The position numbers and the translations under genes were made by a program. A DNA stretch of 13,146 nucleotides, taken from positions 1-13,146 of the forward strand of contig CAJTMX010000056.1 of the NCBI GenBank assembly GCA_910577235.1, read 5' to 3'. This DNA comes from an uncultured Acetatifactor sp. (GTDB taxonomy: Bacteria > Bacillota > Clostridia > Lachnospirales > Lachnospiraceae). Position 1 is the stretch's first letter. The number at the start of each line of letters is the position of its first letter. Under the pieces are notes generated by a model. That model was not told the DNA's origin. It searched no databases and saw only the letters and a program-made list of their open reading frames with translations. This document shows, piece after piece, positions 1-7,135 of the stretch.

Positions 1-80
1 TACTGGGCATACAGCCATTCATCTCCCTCACAACTGTTAAAAACAGGATTATACCCAATTTATTCCTAAAAAGCAATTCA

Positions 81-131
81 ATTAAATAAAAAGTTTGGGA
101 CTGCCACTTATTGCGGCAGCCCCTTGTTTTT
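81..131. terminator. Bidirectional intrinsic terminator
   Basis: Arms 97-105 (GGGACTGCC) and 115-123 (GGCAGCCCC) form a 9-bp stem with one G-T wobble and a 9-nt loop. On the minus strand the stem is followed by AAACTTTTTATTT, and on the plus strand by TTGTTTTT. It lies about 38 nt after the zinc-ribbon stop codon. The plus-strand T-run suggests a convergent gene may end just left of the window. Positions 1-80 show no supportable gene. Confidence 0.85.
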
Positions 132-160
132 CCATCTTTTCAGTGTCGGAAACAGCACTT

Positions 161-388
161 TCATCTTTTTTTGGCTTCTTCCGGGGTCTCGGCTTTCCCG
201 CCTTGTACCCAGAACGGAATACAGCTTTCCATCATTTCCTCCATGGTTTCGTCTTTGCCAAAATTTCCGTTGGGAAAACAGTATTTACAGTAATCGTCAT
301 TTCTGCTCCCATCGGCGTTTTTTCCATGATCGTTGGTCCCCATCTGCATACTGCAACTCTGACATATTGTATTCATCTCATTTATCAT
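161..388 (-). CDS. Small zinc-ribbon protein (zinc ribbon_2 type)
   Basis: A 75-residue protein with two CxxC knuckles, C9-x2-C12 and C34-x2-C37, so it probably binds one structural zinc. After the second knuckle comes NGNF and then TMEEMMESCIPF, the layout of the Firmicutes 'putative zinc ribbon' family (zinc_ribbon_2). These proteins are small, cytosolic and of unknown function, sometimes found joined to or beside regulators. The start at 388 has an AAAGGA-like site about 12 nt upstream; M5 is an alternative without a ribosome binding site. The gene begins 46 nt after the stop of the XRE-VOC gene on the same strand, with no terminator between, so the two are probably co-transcribed and end at the hairpin at 97-123. 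The tail is highly charged and ends in KKR. Confidence 0.8.
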   Translation of the reverse strand: MINEMNTICQSCSMQMGTNDHGKNADGSRNDDYCKYCFPNGNFGKDETMEEMMESCIPFWVQGGKAETPEEAKKR

Positions 389-434
389 GTCTATCTCATT
401 TCCTTTCTACTCTCAAATCTCATATCCGTCCTTC

Positions 435-1031
435 TCAAAGCTCCGTATATCCGCCTGTAATTTCACAGACATTGTTGTCAGGGTCATAGATATCAAAATG
501 ATAATACCCTTCATGTACTTTATGAATATCCGTCATTTTTCCGATATTCAGTTCCGACAGCCGCCGATACTCCCTCCGCAGATCTTCCACCCAGAAATTC
601 AGCACGAATTTGTGGTCTCCGTCCACATAATGATGCCCGGGCAGGTTGTCCTCATTCATTAATGCCAGACATTTGTTGTCAAAAAAAAATTCCGCAAACT
701 TGTTGCCACAGTTTCTGGTGGACACCGTCATGGACAGGAGTTTTTCATAAAATGTGACGGATGCCTCAAAATCTCTCACGATCAGGTAGACGCTGCCGAG
801 ATGCAATTCCTGAGGGCGCAGCTTTTTCACGTCATCCGCCTCCATCAGGATATCATCTGTTGCCACAGAAAACAGTTTACTCATCTGTACCACCTTGTCA
901 ATCTCCGGCAGCGACTGATCTATTTCCCACTTAGATATGGATTGGCGGGACACACATAGTTTTTCAGCCAGTTGTTCCTGCGTCAGACCGTTGTCAATAC
1001 GCAGTCTTTGAATTCTGTTTCCGATGCTCAT
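435..1031 (-). CDS. XRE-family regulator fused to a VOC/glyoxalase domain
   Basis: A 198-residue two-domain protein. Residues about 5-60 are a Cro/C1-type helix-turn-helix (IQRLRIDNGLTQEQLAEKL, then VSRQSISKWE, the usual recognition-helix pattern). Residues about 77-195 are a vicinal oxygen chelate fold (LIVRDFEASVTFYEKLL at the start, DPDNNVCEITG at the end). In active VOC enzymes the first strand and the domain middle usually supply metal-binding His; by my alignment these positions are S80 and V143, while the terminal Glu (E190) remains. A ligand-sensing or bleomycin-resistance-like binding role therefore seems more likely than catalysis (inference). I chose the start at 1031 because AAGGAGG lies 8 nt upstream; an in-frame ATG at 1133 would add 34 residues unlike the family. 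It probably heads an operon with the zinc-ribbon gene. Confidence 0.85.
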   Translation of the reverse strand: MSIGNRIQRLRIDNGLTQEQLAEKLCVSRQSISKWEIDQSLPEIDKVVQMSKLFSVATDDILMEADDVKKLRPQELHLGSVYLIVRDFEASVTFYEKLLSMTVSTRNCGNKFAEFFFDNKCLALMNEDNLPGHHYVDGDHKFVLNFWVEDLRREYRRLSELNIGKMTDIHKVHEGYYHFDIYDPDNNVCEITGGYTEL

Positions 1032-1239
1032 GGCTTTTTCCTCCTTAAGCCTGTATCCATTAATGCTTTTTTCAGTTATAAGTTCCATGGACTTGTTTTT
1101 ATTGTACCTGCCCGCCGGAAAAATATCTACCAATTATTCTTTGAATTTAAGCAACCAGGAGTTGCATCTCTACTACATTTTCCATTGGCAAGTATGCACA
1201 TATATTTTATACACAGGTTAAAACGAGTTAAAAAATCAA

Positions 1240-1268
1240 TTGACATATCATTCATTCTGTGCCATACT
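1240..1268 (+). promoter_or_regulatory. Sigma-A promoter of the Rpn-type gene
   Basis: TTGACA (1240-1245), a 17-nt spacer, then CATACT (1263-1268). The -35 is perfect and the -10 is 4 of 6 matches to TATAAT. The predicted start near 1275 leaves a leader of about 160 nt before the ATG at 1439. The stretch 1032-1239 between the divergent genes holds no gene that I can see. Confidence 0.7.
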
Positions 1269-1319
1269 ATCAACATGAGTTATCTGTGAATCTTGTATTC
1301 TTTACAGTTCGGGCAGTTT

Positions 1320-1356
1320 CTGCCAATGACTCAATTGTTACTATATTGATTGGCAG
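1320..1356 (+). promoter_or_regulatory. Leader hairpin 1 of the Rpn-type gene
   Basis: A perfect 8-bp inverted repeat CTGCCAAT (1320-1327) / ATTGGCAG (1349-1356), with a second nested pairing CAAT (1332-1335) / ATTG (1345-1348). It lies in the transcribed leader, well before the ribosome binding site. It has no T-run, so it is not an intrinsic terminator. It could be an RNA structure or a protein-binding operator. Confidence 0.5.
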
Positions 1357-1401
1357 GGGCTGGTTTGTTTCAGGTAGATACTATACCTCTGCCTTAGTGC
1401 T

Positions 1402-1426
1402 TATATTGCAAAATACTTGCAATATA
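1402..1426 (+). promoter_or_regulatory. 10-bp perfect palindrome next to the ribosome binding site
   Basis: TATATTGCAA (1402-1411), a 5-nt spacer AATAC, then TTGCAATATA (1417-1426), a perfect 10-bp inverted repeat. It ends one base before the Shine-Dalgarno AGGAGGG (1428-1434), whose ATG is 4 nt further on. As RNA the hairpin would abut the ribosome binding site; as DNA it looks like a dimer operator about 130 nt inside the transcript. It directly concerns translation or transcription of the Rpn-type gene. Confidence 0.6.
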
Positions 1427-1438
1427 CAGGAGGGTTAT

Positions 1439-2440
1439 ATGGGGAAAAAAGGTATCTTCCCAGACATCAGGCTACGCCTGAACATGTACATGCGCGGGCT
1501 ACAAGTCAACAGAAAGTATAAGGACCGCCTGTTCTGCGCTCTTTTCGGTCAGGACAGAGAGGCGCTTCTACAACTGTATAACGCGTTAAATAACACAGCG
1601 TATACAGATTCCGGCCAACTGACCATCGTTACGCTGGACAACATCATCTATATGAAGATGGTGAATGATCTGGCCTTTGTAATCGCCGGTGTTCTCAATC
1701 TTTATGAACATCAGAGTACTTACAACCCTAATATGCCTCTGCGTTTTCTGCTATATATCGCAGAGGAGTATGACAGGATCACGCACAGACAGAATACGGA
1801 TATCTACGGGGAGAAACTGGTAGTGCTGCCCACACCGCAGTGCGTGGTATTTTATAACGGGGATAAGAGGACGGAGGATGAAGAACTGCTGCGGCTCTCC
1901 GACGCGTTCCAAAACAAGGATATCCCGGCAGACCTGGAATTGACCGTTCATCTGCGCAACATTAATCTCGGACAAAACCGGGACTTGATGAGCAAATGCC
2001 CCAAACTGTGGGAGTACGCCAGTCTGGTAGGGCGGATCAAAGAGAATCTGACCGGCGGGATACCACCAAAAGCCGCTGTGGAAGAGGCTGTATCCTACTG
2101 TTTGGTTCAAGGGATACTCACAGATTTTCTCAGAGAAAACAGATCGGGGGTATTGGGTATGTTAAGAGCACTGACAGAATTTGATGAGAAGAAACACATC
2201 CGGTTAATGAAACAGTATGCCAAAGAGGACGGTCATGCCGAAGGCCTTGCGGAAGGTATGTTACAGGAACGCGCCACAGTTATTTTAGAGCTACTGTCGG
2301 CGCATGGCGATGTACCAGAAAAACTGCGGATGTTCATTGCCGGGCAAACAGATATTTCCGTTCTACGCAGTTGGACCCATATCGCCGCAAATTGTGACAG
2401 CATATCGGATTTTATTGAAAAGACAGAGTGCGATATATAA
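1439..2440 (+). CDS. Rpn/PDDEXK_2 family putative nuclease
   Basis: A 333-residue protein of the PD-(D/E)XK 'putative transposase' or recombination-promoting nuclease group. The N-terminal part has the family block KDRLFCALFGQD (29-40), the ND motif (N76-D77) and LYEHQSTYNPNMPLR (88-102). D77 with E90-x-Q92 matches the D...ExQ nuclease core, so the active site looks intact. Residues 250-333 form a charged helical tail with an HAEGLAEG stretch, typical of the family C-terminus. Relatives (E. coli RpnA-E) cut DNA, promote RecA-independent recombination and have been linked to phage defence. Start chosen at 1439, 4 nt after AGGAGGG; an in-frame ATG at 1259 would lie upstream of the predicted transcription start. 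It is a lone plus-strand gene between minus-strand neighbours, with its own promoter and terminator. Confidence 0.85.
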   Translation: MGKKGIFPDIRLRLNMYMRGLQVNRKYKDRLFCALFGQDREALLQLYNALNNTAYTDSGQLTIVTLDNIIYMKMVNDLAFVIAGVLNLYEHQSTYNPNMPLRFLLYIAEEYDRITHRQNTDIYGEKLVVLPTPQCVVFYNGDKRTEDEELLRLSDAFQNKDIPADLELTVHLRNINLGQNRDLMSKCPKLWEYASLVGRIKENLTGGIPPKAAVEEAVSYCLVQGILTDFLRENRSGVLGMLRALTEFDEKKHIRLMKQYAKEDGHAEGLAEGMLQERATVILELLSAHGDVPEKLRMFIAGQTDISVLRSWTHIAANCDSISDFIEKTECDI

Positions 2441-2452
2441 GGCTAACCTATG

Positions 2453-2496
2453 TTATCGGGAGCCGTTTGAACAAATTGGCTCCCGATAATATGATT
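2453..2496 (+). terminator. Strong terminator hairpin between convergent genes
   Basis: A perfect 12-bp stem TTATCGGGAGCC (2453-2464) / GGCTCCCGATAA (2478-2489), with a small inner pairing TTTG/CAAA. On the plus strand TATGATTTTG follows, a modest T-run, 13 nt after the Rpn-type stop. On the minus strand, the 3' side for spoIVA, there is no T-run, so termination in that direction is less sure. Confidence 0.75.
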
Positions 2497-2507
2497 TTGT
2501 ATTACAC

Positions 2508-3995
2508 TCAGATTATAATGCAGATCATCCCCCCATTGCTGTCGTTGACGATTTTCTGCATGGTATCCTGCAATTTCACCTGGCATTCATCACCAATAGA
2601 GGCAATCTTGGTGGCGATTCCGTCATTTACTAACTGCTCCACGGATTTTCCGAAGATATTGGTCTCCCAAATCCCCTCTCCCTCATGATCAGTATTATTG
2701 ATATACTGTATCAGATCTTCCGCCTGCTCCTGAGTCCCCACGATGGGGGCGATCTCTGTCTCAATATTGGCCTTGATCATATGGATGGAAGGACTTACCG
2801 CTTTGATCTTCACCCCGTATTTATTGCCGTGGCGTATGACCTCGGGCTGATTGAGAACAATCTCGTCCTTCATTGGCATCACCACGCCATAGCCTTTCAT
2901 CCTCACCATGTTTACCGCTTGGAGTACCTTGGCATACTCGGACTTCATTTTGGCAAATTCCTGCAGCTTGGATAGCAGCTGGTATTCGTCCTCGATATCC
3001 TCCCCCACCATCTCCGTGAGCATCTCATAATAATAGCTGTCATCCGCCTCCAGTTGAATCCGCACGCATCCGTCACTCAAGGAGATCTGGTCTACTTTGG
3101 TACGTTTTACATATTGGCTCTCAATAGCTATGGGATGTTCCAGGCAGTCCCGCAAAGTGGTGTATTCTTTCATAATGCCTTTTATTTTTTCAATCAGCTC
3201 CTGTTTCATCCGATTGTCCTGAGGCAGCATCTCTACCCATTTGGGCATATAAAATTCGATTACCGATATGGGAAATTCATATAACACATTCTCCAGAATC
3301 TTATGAATATCCTCTTTTTTCAGCTGCTCACAGTTTACAGGCAATATGGCTATACCGTATTTTTCCTGCATCTGCACCGCCAGTGTCTTTGTCTCCTCCG
3401 AATAAGGTTTCTGACTGTTTAAAAGTACCAAAAAAGGTTTATGTAATTTTTTTAGAGCGGTGATGGTCTTTTCCTCCGCCGGCAAAAAGCTTTCCCTGGG
3501 GAGTTCTCCGAAACTGCCGTCCGTGGTGATCACCAGCCCGATGGTGGAATGATCGTTCATGACCTTATCCGTGCCGATCTCCGCCGCCTTGGTAAAGGGT
3601 ATCTCATTGTCAAACCAAGGGGTTTTTACCATCCGCTCCGCATTTTCCTCCATATGTCCCGCCGCGCCGTCCACCATATATCCCACACAGTCGATCAGCC
3701 GTACATCCACCTCCACATCCTCATTCAGCACCACATGGGCGGCCTCCTTGGGAATGAATTTGGGCTCCGTGGTAGTAATGGTGCGGCCTCCGGCACTCTG
3801 GGGCAGTTCATCCATGGCACGGGTCTTGGCGTGTTCGTCCTCCATATAGGGCAGAACCATCACGTCCATAAAGCGCTTGATAAACGTTGACTTTCCCGTA
3901 CGCACAGGCCCCAGCACGCCGATGTAGATCTCCCCACCGGTCCGCTGCTGTATATCATGATAGAGGTCATAAGTATTCATTGTATGATTTTCCAT
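2508..3995 (-). CDS. spoIVA: Stage IV sporulation protein A (coat morphogenesis ATPase)
   Basis: A 495-residue protein matching SpoIVA over its whole length (Bacillus subtilis form about 492). SpoIVA is made in the mother cell, binds the forespore surface through SpoVM, hydrolyses ATP and polymerises into the basement layer on which the spore coat is built; it is also needed for cortex. Residues 21-37 read GEIYIGVLGPVRTGKST with a Walker A motif (G29-T37, K35). DELPQSAGGRTITTTEPKF and RLIDCVGY follow, as in B. subtilis, and the protein ends GGMICIII, the family's hydrophobic tail. The start at 3995 has GGGAGG 8 nt upstream. It lies 96 nt downstream of the MFS gene on the same strand. Its Shine-Dalgarno is inside a long hairpin (4000-4043). 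I could not find a convincing sigma-E promoter. Its presence shows that the organism can sporulate or recently could. Confidence 0.97.
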   Translation of the reverse strand: MENHTMNTYDLYHDIQQRTGGEIYIGVLGPVRTGKSTFIKRFMDVMVLPYMEDEHAKTRAMDELPQSAGGRTITTTEPKFIPKEAAHVVLNEDVEVDVRLIDCVGYMVDGAAGHMEENAERMVKTPWFDNEIPFTKAAEIGTDKVMNDHSTIGLVITTDGSFGELPRESFLPAEEKTITALKKLHKPFLVLLNSQKPYSEETKTLAVQMQEKYGIAILPVNCEQLKKEDIHKILENVLYEFPISVIEFYMPKWVEMLPQDNRMKQELIEKIKGIMKEYTTLRDCLEHPIAIESQYVKRTKVDQISLSDGCVRIQLEADDSYYYEMLTEMVGEDIEDEYQLLSKLQEFAKMKSEYAKVLQAVNMVRMKGYGVVMPMKDEIVLNQPEVIRHGNKYGVKIKAVSPSIHMIKANIETEIAPIVGTQEQAEDLIQYINNTDHEGEGIWETNIFGKSVEQLVNDGIATKIASIGDECQVKLQDTMQKIVNDSNGGMICIII

Positions 3996-3999
3996 ATAA

Positions 4000-4043
4000 A
4001 GAACCTCCCGCCTATACTGGTATATGTATATGCGGAAGGTTCT
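4000..4043 (-). promoter_or_regulatory. spoIVA leader hairpin that covers the Shine-Dalgarno
   Basis: On the minus strand AGAACCTTCCGC (4043-4032) pairs with GCGGGAGGTTCT (4011-4000): 12 bp with one U-G wobble. After a 1x1 mismatch, GTATA/TATAC (4013-4017 with 4026-4030) adds 5 bp around an 8-nt loop. The spoIVA Shine-Dalgarno GGGAGG (4004-4009) lies fully in the 3' arm, 8 nt before the ATG. In a transcript starting upstream of 4043 the ribosome site would be paired. A DNA operator role is also possible. Confidence 0.6.
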
Positions 4044-4091
4044 CCATCCATGCTTCTATATGCGTTAATTGAGTCTTCTCCTGAATAGCCG

Positions 4092-5294
4092 TCACGTTAC
4101 AGCCGCATTTTTCCCGGGTTTCAACATAAATAGGCCCACCAACAGCACTGCCGGAAATACGATACCGGCCAGTATCCCTCTATGCAGGTCGTCGCCAAAA
4201 GCCCCTGAGACGAAACCCACCAGCGTAGGTCCGCCGGAGCAGCCCATATCTCCGCCCAGAGCCAGCAAGGCAAACATAGCTGTACCGCCTCTTTTTATGG
4301 ATGCCGTGGCTTTGCTGAAAGTGCCCGGCCACATAATACCCACAGACAGACCGCAGAGCCCGCAGCCCAGCAGGCCGATCAGCGGCACGGGCACCAGGGA
4401 GATGCACAGATAGGAGATCACACAGAGCAGCGCGCTCCCCGACATAAAGCGGTCCAGCGCCACCTTTTCTCCGTACTTTCCGTAAAAAGCCCTTGCTCCG
4501 CCCATGAGTAGCGCAAAGAACATGGGACCCATCAGATCCCCCAGGGTCTTACTGACTCCAAGCCCCTTCTCCGCAAAGGTTGACGCCCATTGGCTGACAG
4601 CCTGTTCGCTGGCTCCGGCGCAGACCATCATCAGCATTAGCAGCCAGAACTGTGGCACCCCAAACAACTCCCTGACTGTCATCCCTTTTTCTCCGTCTTC
4701 GATCAGCGGAGCAATGGGAACCCGGGCAAACAGGATTCCGTTGGCAACGGGAATCACCGCCCACAACAGAGCGAGTATCCACCAATTTTCTATTCCTAAA
4801 AAGCGGAAAAACAGCGTAGAAATCAGCACTACGCCAACATGTCCCCAACAGTAAAAGGAATGGAGCATACTCATTGCTTTTTCCTTGTTATCTGTGGGAC
4901 AAGATTCCATCACCGGGCTGACCAACACCTCCAGCAGACCGCCGCCGATGGCATAACATACCACAGAGATAAACAGCCCTGCGTAAGCGCTGGGCAGCAC
5001 ATGGGGCAGAACGGTCAGCCCCACCAGCCCCAGCGCCGACAGGCCATGGGCGATCAGCAGAGAAACCCTGTACCCGATTCTGTCCACAAATACCACAGAG
5101 ACCAGGTCCACCAGCAGCTGCACGGCAAAATTCACCGTGATCAGCAGAGTAATCTGTGACAGGGGGATGCCATAACTGCTCTGAAATGTCAAAAAGAGTA
5201 ACGGTACAAAATTGTTTACGATAGCCTGAATGATATATCCCATAAAACAGGCGTATACAGTCCATTTGTATCCCTTATTCAAATACATATTCAT
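4092..5294 (-). CDS. MFS transporter
   Basis: A 400-residue integral membrane protein with about twelve hydrophobic segments, the size and layout of the major facilitator superfamily. The first segments are around residues 10-30 and 45-65. A conserved loop FVDRIGYRVSLL follows the second segment, resembling the MFS motif A (G-x3-D-R-x-G-R-R). In the central region a short charged loop (LIEDGEKGMTVRELF) separates the two six-helix halves. The substrate cannot be read from sequence; sugars, drugs or small metabolites are all possible. I moved the start to 5294: AGGAGG lies 7 nt upstream and the longer version (from 5354) adds 20 residues rich in Gly and Asp that are unlike an MFS N-terminus. 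It begins 91 nt after tyrS with no clear terminator between, so it may be part of a tyrS transcript. Confidence 0.9.
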   Translation of the reverse strand: MNMYLNKGYKWTVYACFMGYIIQAIVNNFVPLLFLTFQSSYGIPLSQITLLITVNFAVQLLVDLVSVVFVDRIGYRVSLLIAHGLSALGLVGLTVLPHVLPSAYAGLFISVVCYAIGGGLLEVLVSPVMESCPTDNKEKAMSMLHSFYCWGHVGVVLISTLFFRFLGIENWWILALLWAVIPVANGILFARVPIAPLIEDGEKGMTVRELFGVPQFWLLMLMMVCAGASEQAVSQWASTFAEKGLGVSKTLGDLMGPMFFALLMGGARAFYGKYGEKVALDRFMSGSALLCVISYLCISLVPVPLIGLLGCGLCGLSVGIMWPGTFSKATASIKRGGTAMFALLALGGDMGCSGGPTLVGFVSGAFGDDLHRGILAGIVFPAVLLVGLFMLKPGKNAAVT

Positions 5295-5385
5295 ATGCCA
5301 TCCTCCTGCGTCCCCCGCCCTCTGTTCCCCCACATCTCCTATGGCTTTTCCCACATATCGGAGCCGCTTTGACAGTATGGTCTGA

Positions 5386-6615
5386 TTATTTACTCGCGCA
5401 GATAATCCTTTTAAAGCTCTTTTTGCCCCGCTTTACAATCTTGCCTTCACCGGTAAAATCTTCTCTGGTATACACCGTCCTGATATCCGTCACTTTTTCA
5501 CCGTCCACAGTGACACCGCCCTGTTCCACTGCCCGTCTGGCCTCGGAGCGGGATGCCGTCAAACCTGCCGCGGCCACCACACCGATGATATCGATGGCAC
5601 CGTCCCTAAAGTCCTCCTCCTGCAGCTCGTAAGTAGGCATATTGTCCGCATTACCTGCGCTGAACAGCGCCCTGGCGCTCTCCTGCGCTTTGTCTGCCTC
5701 CTCCGTGCCGTGTACCAGCTCCGTCAGATGGAATGCCAGTATCTCCTTGGCCTCGTTGAGCTTGCTGCCCTCCCAGCTCTCCATGGCCTGTATCTCCTCA
5801 AGGGGCAGGAAAGTCAGCATGCGCAGACAGTTCATTACATCCGCGTCCGCCACGTTTCTCCAATACTGATAGAACTCAAAGGGCGAGGTCTTTTCCGGGT
5901 CAAGCCACACGGCTCCCTTTTGAGTCTTACCCATCTTTTTACCATCGGAGTTCAGCAGAAGAGTAATGGTCATGGCGTAAGCGTCTTTGCCCAGTTTACG
6001 GCGGATCAGTTCCGTGCCGCCCAGCATATTGCTCCACTGGTCGTCGCCTCCAAACTGCATATTACAGCCATATTTCTCGTACAGGCACAAAAAGTCGTAG
6101 CTCTGCATGATCATGTAGTTAAACTCCAGAAAACTCAGCCCCTTCTCCATACGCTGCTTGTAACACTCCGCAGTGAGCATACGGTTTACCGAAAAATGCA
6201 CGCCGACATCCCGAATGAACTCAATGTAGTTTAAATCTCTGAGCCAGTCCCCGTTGTTTACCATCATAGCCTTGCCTTCTCCGAACTCGATAAAACGGCT
6301 CATCTGTTTTTTAAAACACTCACAATTGTGGTCTATCTGTTCTGTGGTCATCATGTTACGCAGATCGCTTCTGCCGGAGGGGTCTCCGATCATGCCCGTA
6401 CCGCCTCCTATCAGGGCTATGGGGCGGTTGCCAGCCATCTGCAGACGTTTCATCAGGCACAGAGCCATGAAATGCCCCACATGCAGGCTGTCCGCAGTGG
6501 GATCAAACCCAATATAAAAGGTGGCCTTACCGTTATTGATCAGCTCCTTGATCTCCTCCTCGTCCGTCAACTGGGCCAGCAGCCCTCTCGCTTTCAACTC
6601 ATCAAATACCGTCAT
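5386..6615 (-). CDS. tyrS: Tyrosyl-tRNA synthetase
   Basis: A 409-residue class I aminoacyl-tRNA synthetase that charges tRNA-Tyr with tyrosine in the cytosol. The HIGH motif is HVGH (45-48) and the KMSKS motif is KMGKT (227-231), the usual bacterial TyrRS variant. FYIGFDPTADSLHVGH, IGGGTGMIGDPSGRS and QFGGDDQWSN are signature blocks of the tyrosine-binding site. The C-terminal 70 or so residues (VVAAAGLTASRSEARRAVEQ) form an S4 RNA-binding domain. The start at 6615 follows an AGGAGAG site with suitable spacing. Expression is controlled by the tyrosine T-box leader upstream, whose start lies about 510 nt before the gene. Length and domains are normal. Confidence 0.98.
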   Translation of the reverse strand: MTVFDELKARGLLAQLTDEEEIKELINNGKATFYIGFDPTADSLHVGHFMALCLMKRLQMAGNRPIALIGGGTGMIGDPSGRSDLRNMMTTEQIDHNCECFKKQMSRFIEFGEGKAMMVNNGDWLRDLNYIEFIRDVGVHFSVNRMLTAECYKQRMEKGLSFLEFNYMIMQSYDFLCLYEKYGCNMQFGGDDQWSNMLGGTELIRRKLGKDAYAMTITLLLNSDGKKMGKTQKGAVWLDPEKTSPFEFYQYWRNVADADVMNCLRMLTFLPLEEIQAMESWEGSKLNEAKEILAFHLTELVHGTEEADKAQESARALFSAGNADNMPTYELQEEDFRDGAIDIIGVVAAAGLTASRSEARRAVEQGGVTVDGEKVTDIRTVYTREDFTGEGKIVKRGKKSFKRIICASK

Positions 6616-6630
6616 TTTTCTTCTCTCCTA

Positions 6631-6776
6631 TTTGCGGTTCGTCAGAACCTCTGTTCCGCATATCCCCTGCCAACACACGGTTTCCGTGACGGATATTCCC
6701 CGTTTCTTCGTCCGTATTTCCATCCGTGCGTTGTACGGAAATATGCTGTTTTGAGGTTCGTCAGAACCTCTGTTCC
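6631..6776 (-). repeat. 27-nt direct repeats flanking a hairpin-rich insert in the tyrS leader
   Basis: Positions 6631-6657 and 6750-6776 are 27-nt direct copies differing at one base (6635 C, 6754 A). Each contains GGTTC-GTCA-GAACC, a 5-bp hairpin (7 bp in the second copy). The 92 nt between hold CACGG-TTT-CCGTG and TCCGT/ACGGA hairpins and start and end with GCATAT (6658-6663) / ATATGC (6741-6746). This lies after the T-box terminator and before the tyrS ribosome site, so it is in the read-through mRNA. It may be a small non-autonomous element with a target duplication, or a duplicated regulatory hairpin. Confidence 0.6.
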
Positions 6777-6810
6777 TCTGGCACAGTCAAGGACTATGGC
6801 CTGTGCGCGC

Positions 6811-6841
6811 AAAAAAGCCCCGTCCCACAAAAGGACGAGGC
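6811..6841 (-). terminator. T-box regulated terminator
   Basis: The stem GCCTCGTCC (6841-6833) / GGACGGGGC (6825-6817) has 9 bp with one wobble, followed by TTTTTT (6816-6811). Bases 6829-6839 are shared with the antiterminator of the T-box, so the two structures are mutually exclusive. Confidence 0.92.
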
Positions 6842-7128
6842 CAGCACCCGTGTTACCACCTTTTTTCCCATAAGGCTCACACCTTATAGCTCAGAAAGTA
6901 CATTAGCATCGAGGCTCTCTGCTCTCCTCACTGCCAAAATACCCTTGGCCGATATCGGGGCCTGCCGTCAAAGCCTACTCAGCACAGAAAATCCGGTGCG
7001 TTTCGGTTTGCTGCTCCGAGATGTATTCCTGCCAGACTCTGTGCGCCTCTCACCCTCCGGCTGCTCTCTGTACAAAGTGGATTGACAGTACTCGTTCTCT
7101 TCATCGCATTAGCGTTTTATTTAAAACT
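6811..7128 (-). promoter_or_regulatory. Tyrosine T-box riboswitch
   Basis: The leader of tyrS senses uncharged tRNA-Tyr. The specifier codon UAC lies at 7025-7023 in the context GGAAUACAUCUC, matching tyrosine. The T-box core GGTGGTAACACGGG is at 6860-6847; its bulge UGGU (6858-6855) pairs with the ACCA end of tRNA-Tyr. The antiterminator can be drawn: AAAAGG (6864-6859) with CCTTTT (6834-6829), the 7-nt bulge UGGUAAC, then ACGGG (6851-6847) with CTCGT (6839-6835). The competing terminator uses overlapping bases. Lack of charged tRNA therefore lets transcription continue into tyrS and possibly the MFS gene. Confidence 0.95.
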
Positions 7129-7135
7129 TGTAGAG

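Noticed and set aside
1..80. Possible tail of a plus-strand gene at the left edge
   Set aside because: Two plus frames are open, ending at 69 and about 87, with no recognisable motif; only the terminator with a plus-strand T-run hints at a gene there.
1151..1165. GCAAC-CAGGA-GTTGC small hairpin in the divergent intergenic region
   Set aside because: Only 5 bp with no position relative to a promoter that I could define; likely chance.
1275..1289. Four-codon mini-frame (ATG AGT TAT CTG TGA) in the Rpn-type leader
   Set aside because: It starts at the predicted transcription start with no ribosome site, so a leader-peptide role cannot be supported.
3996..4091. Sigma-E promoter for spoIVA
   Set aside because: CATATACAT and CATATAGA resemble a sigma-E -10, but no matching -35 lies at the proper distance, so I do not call it.
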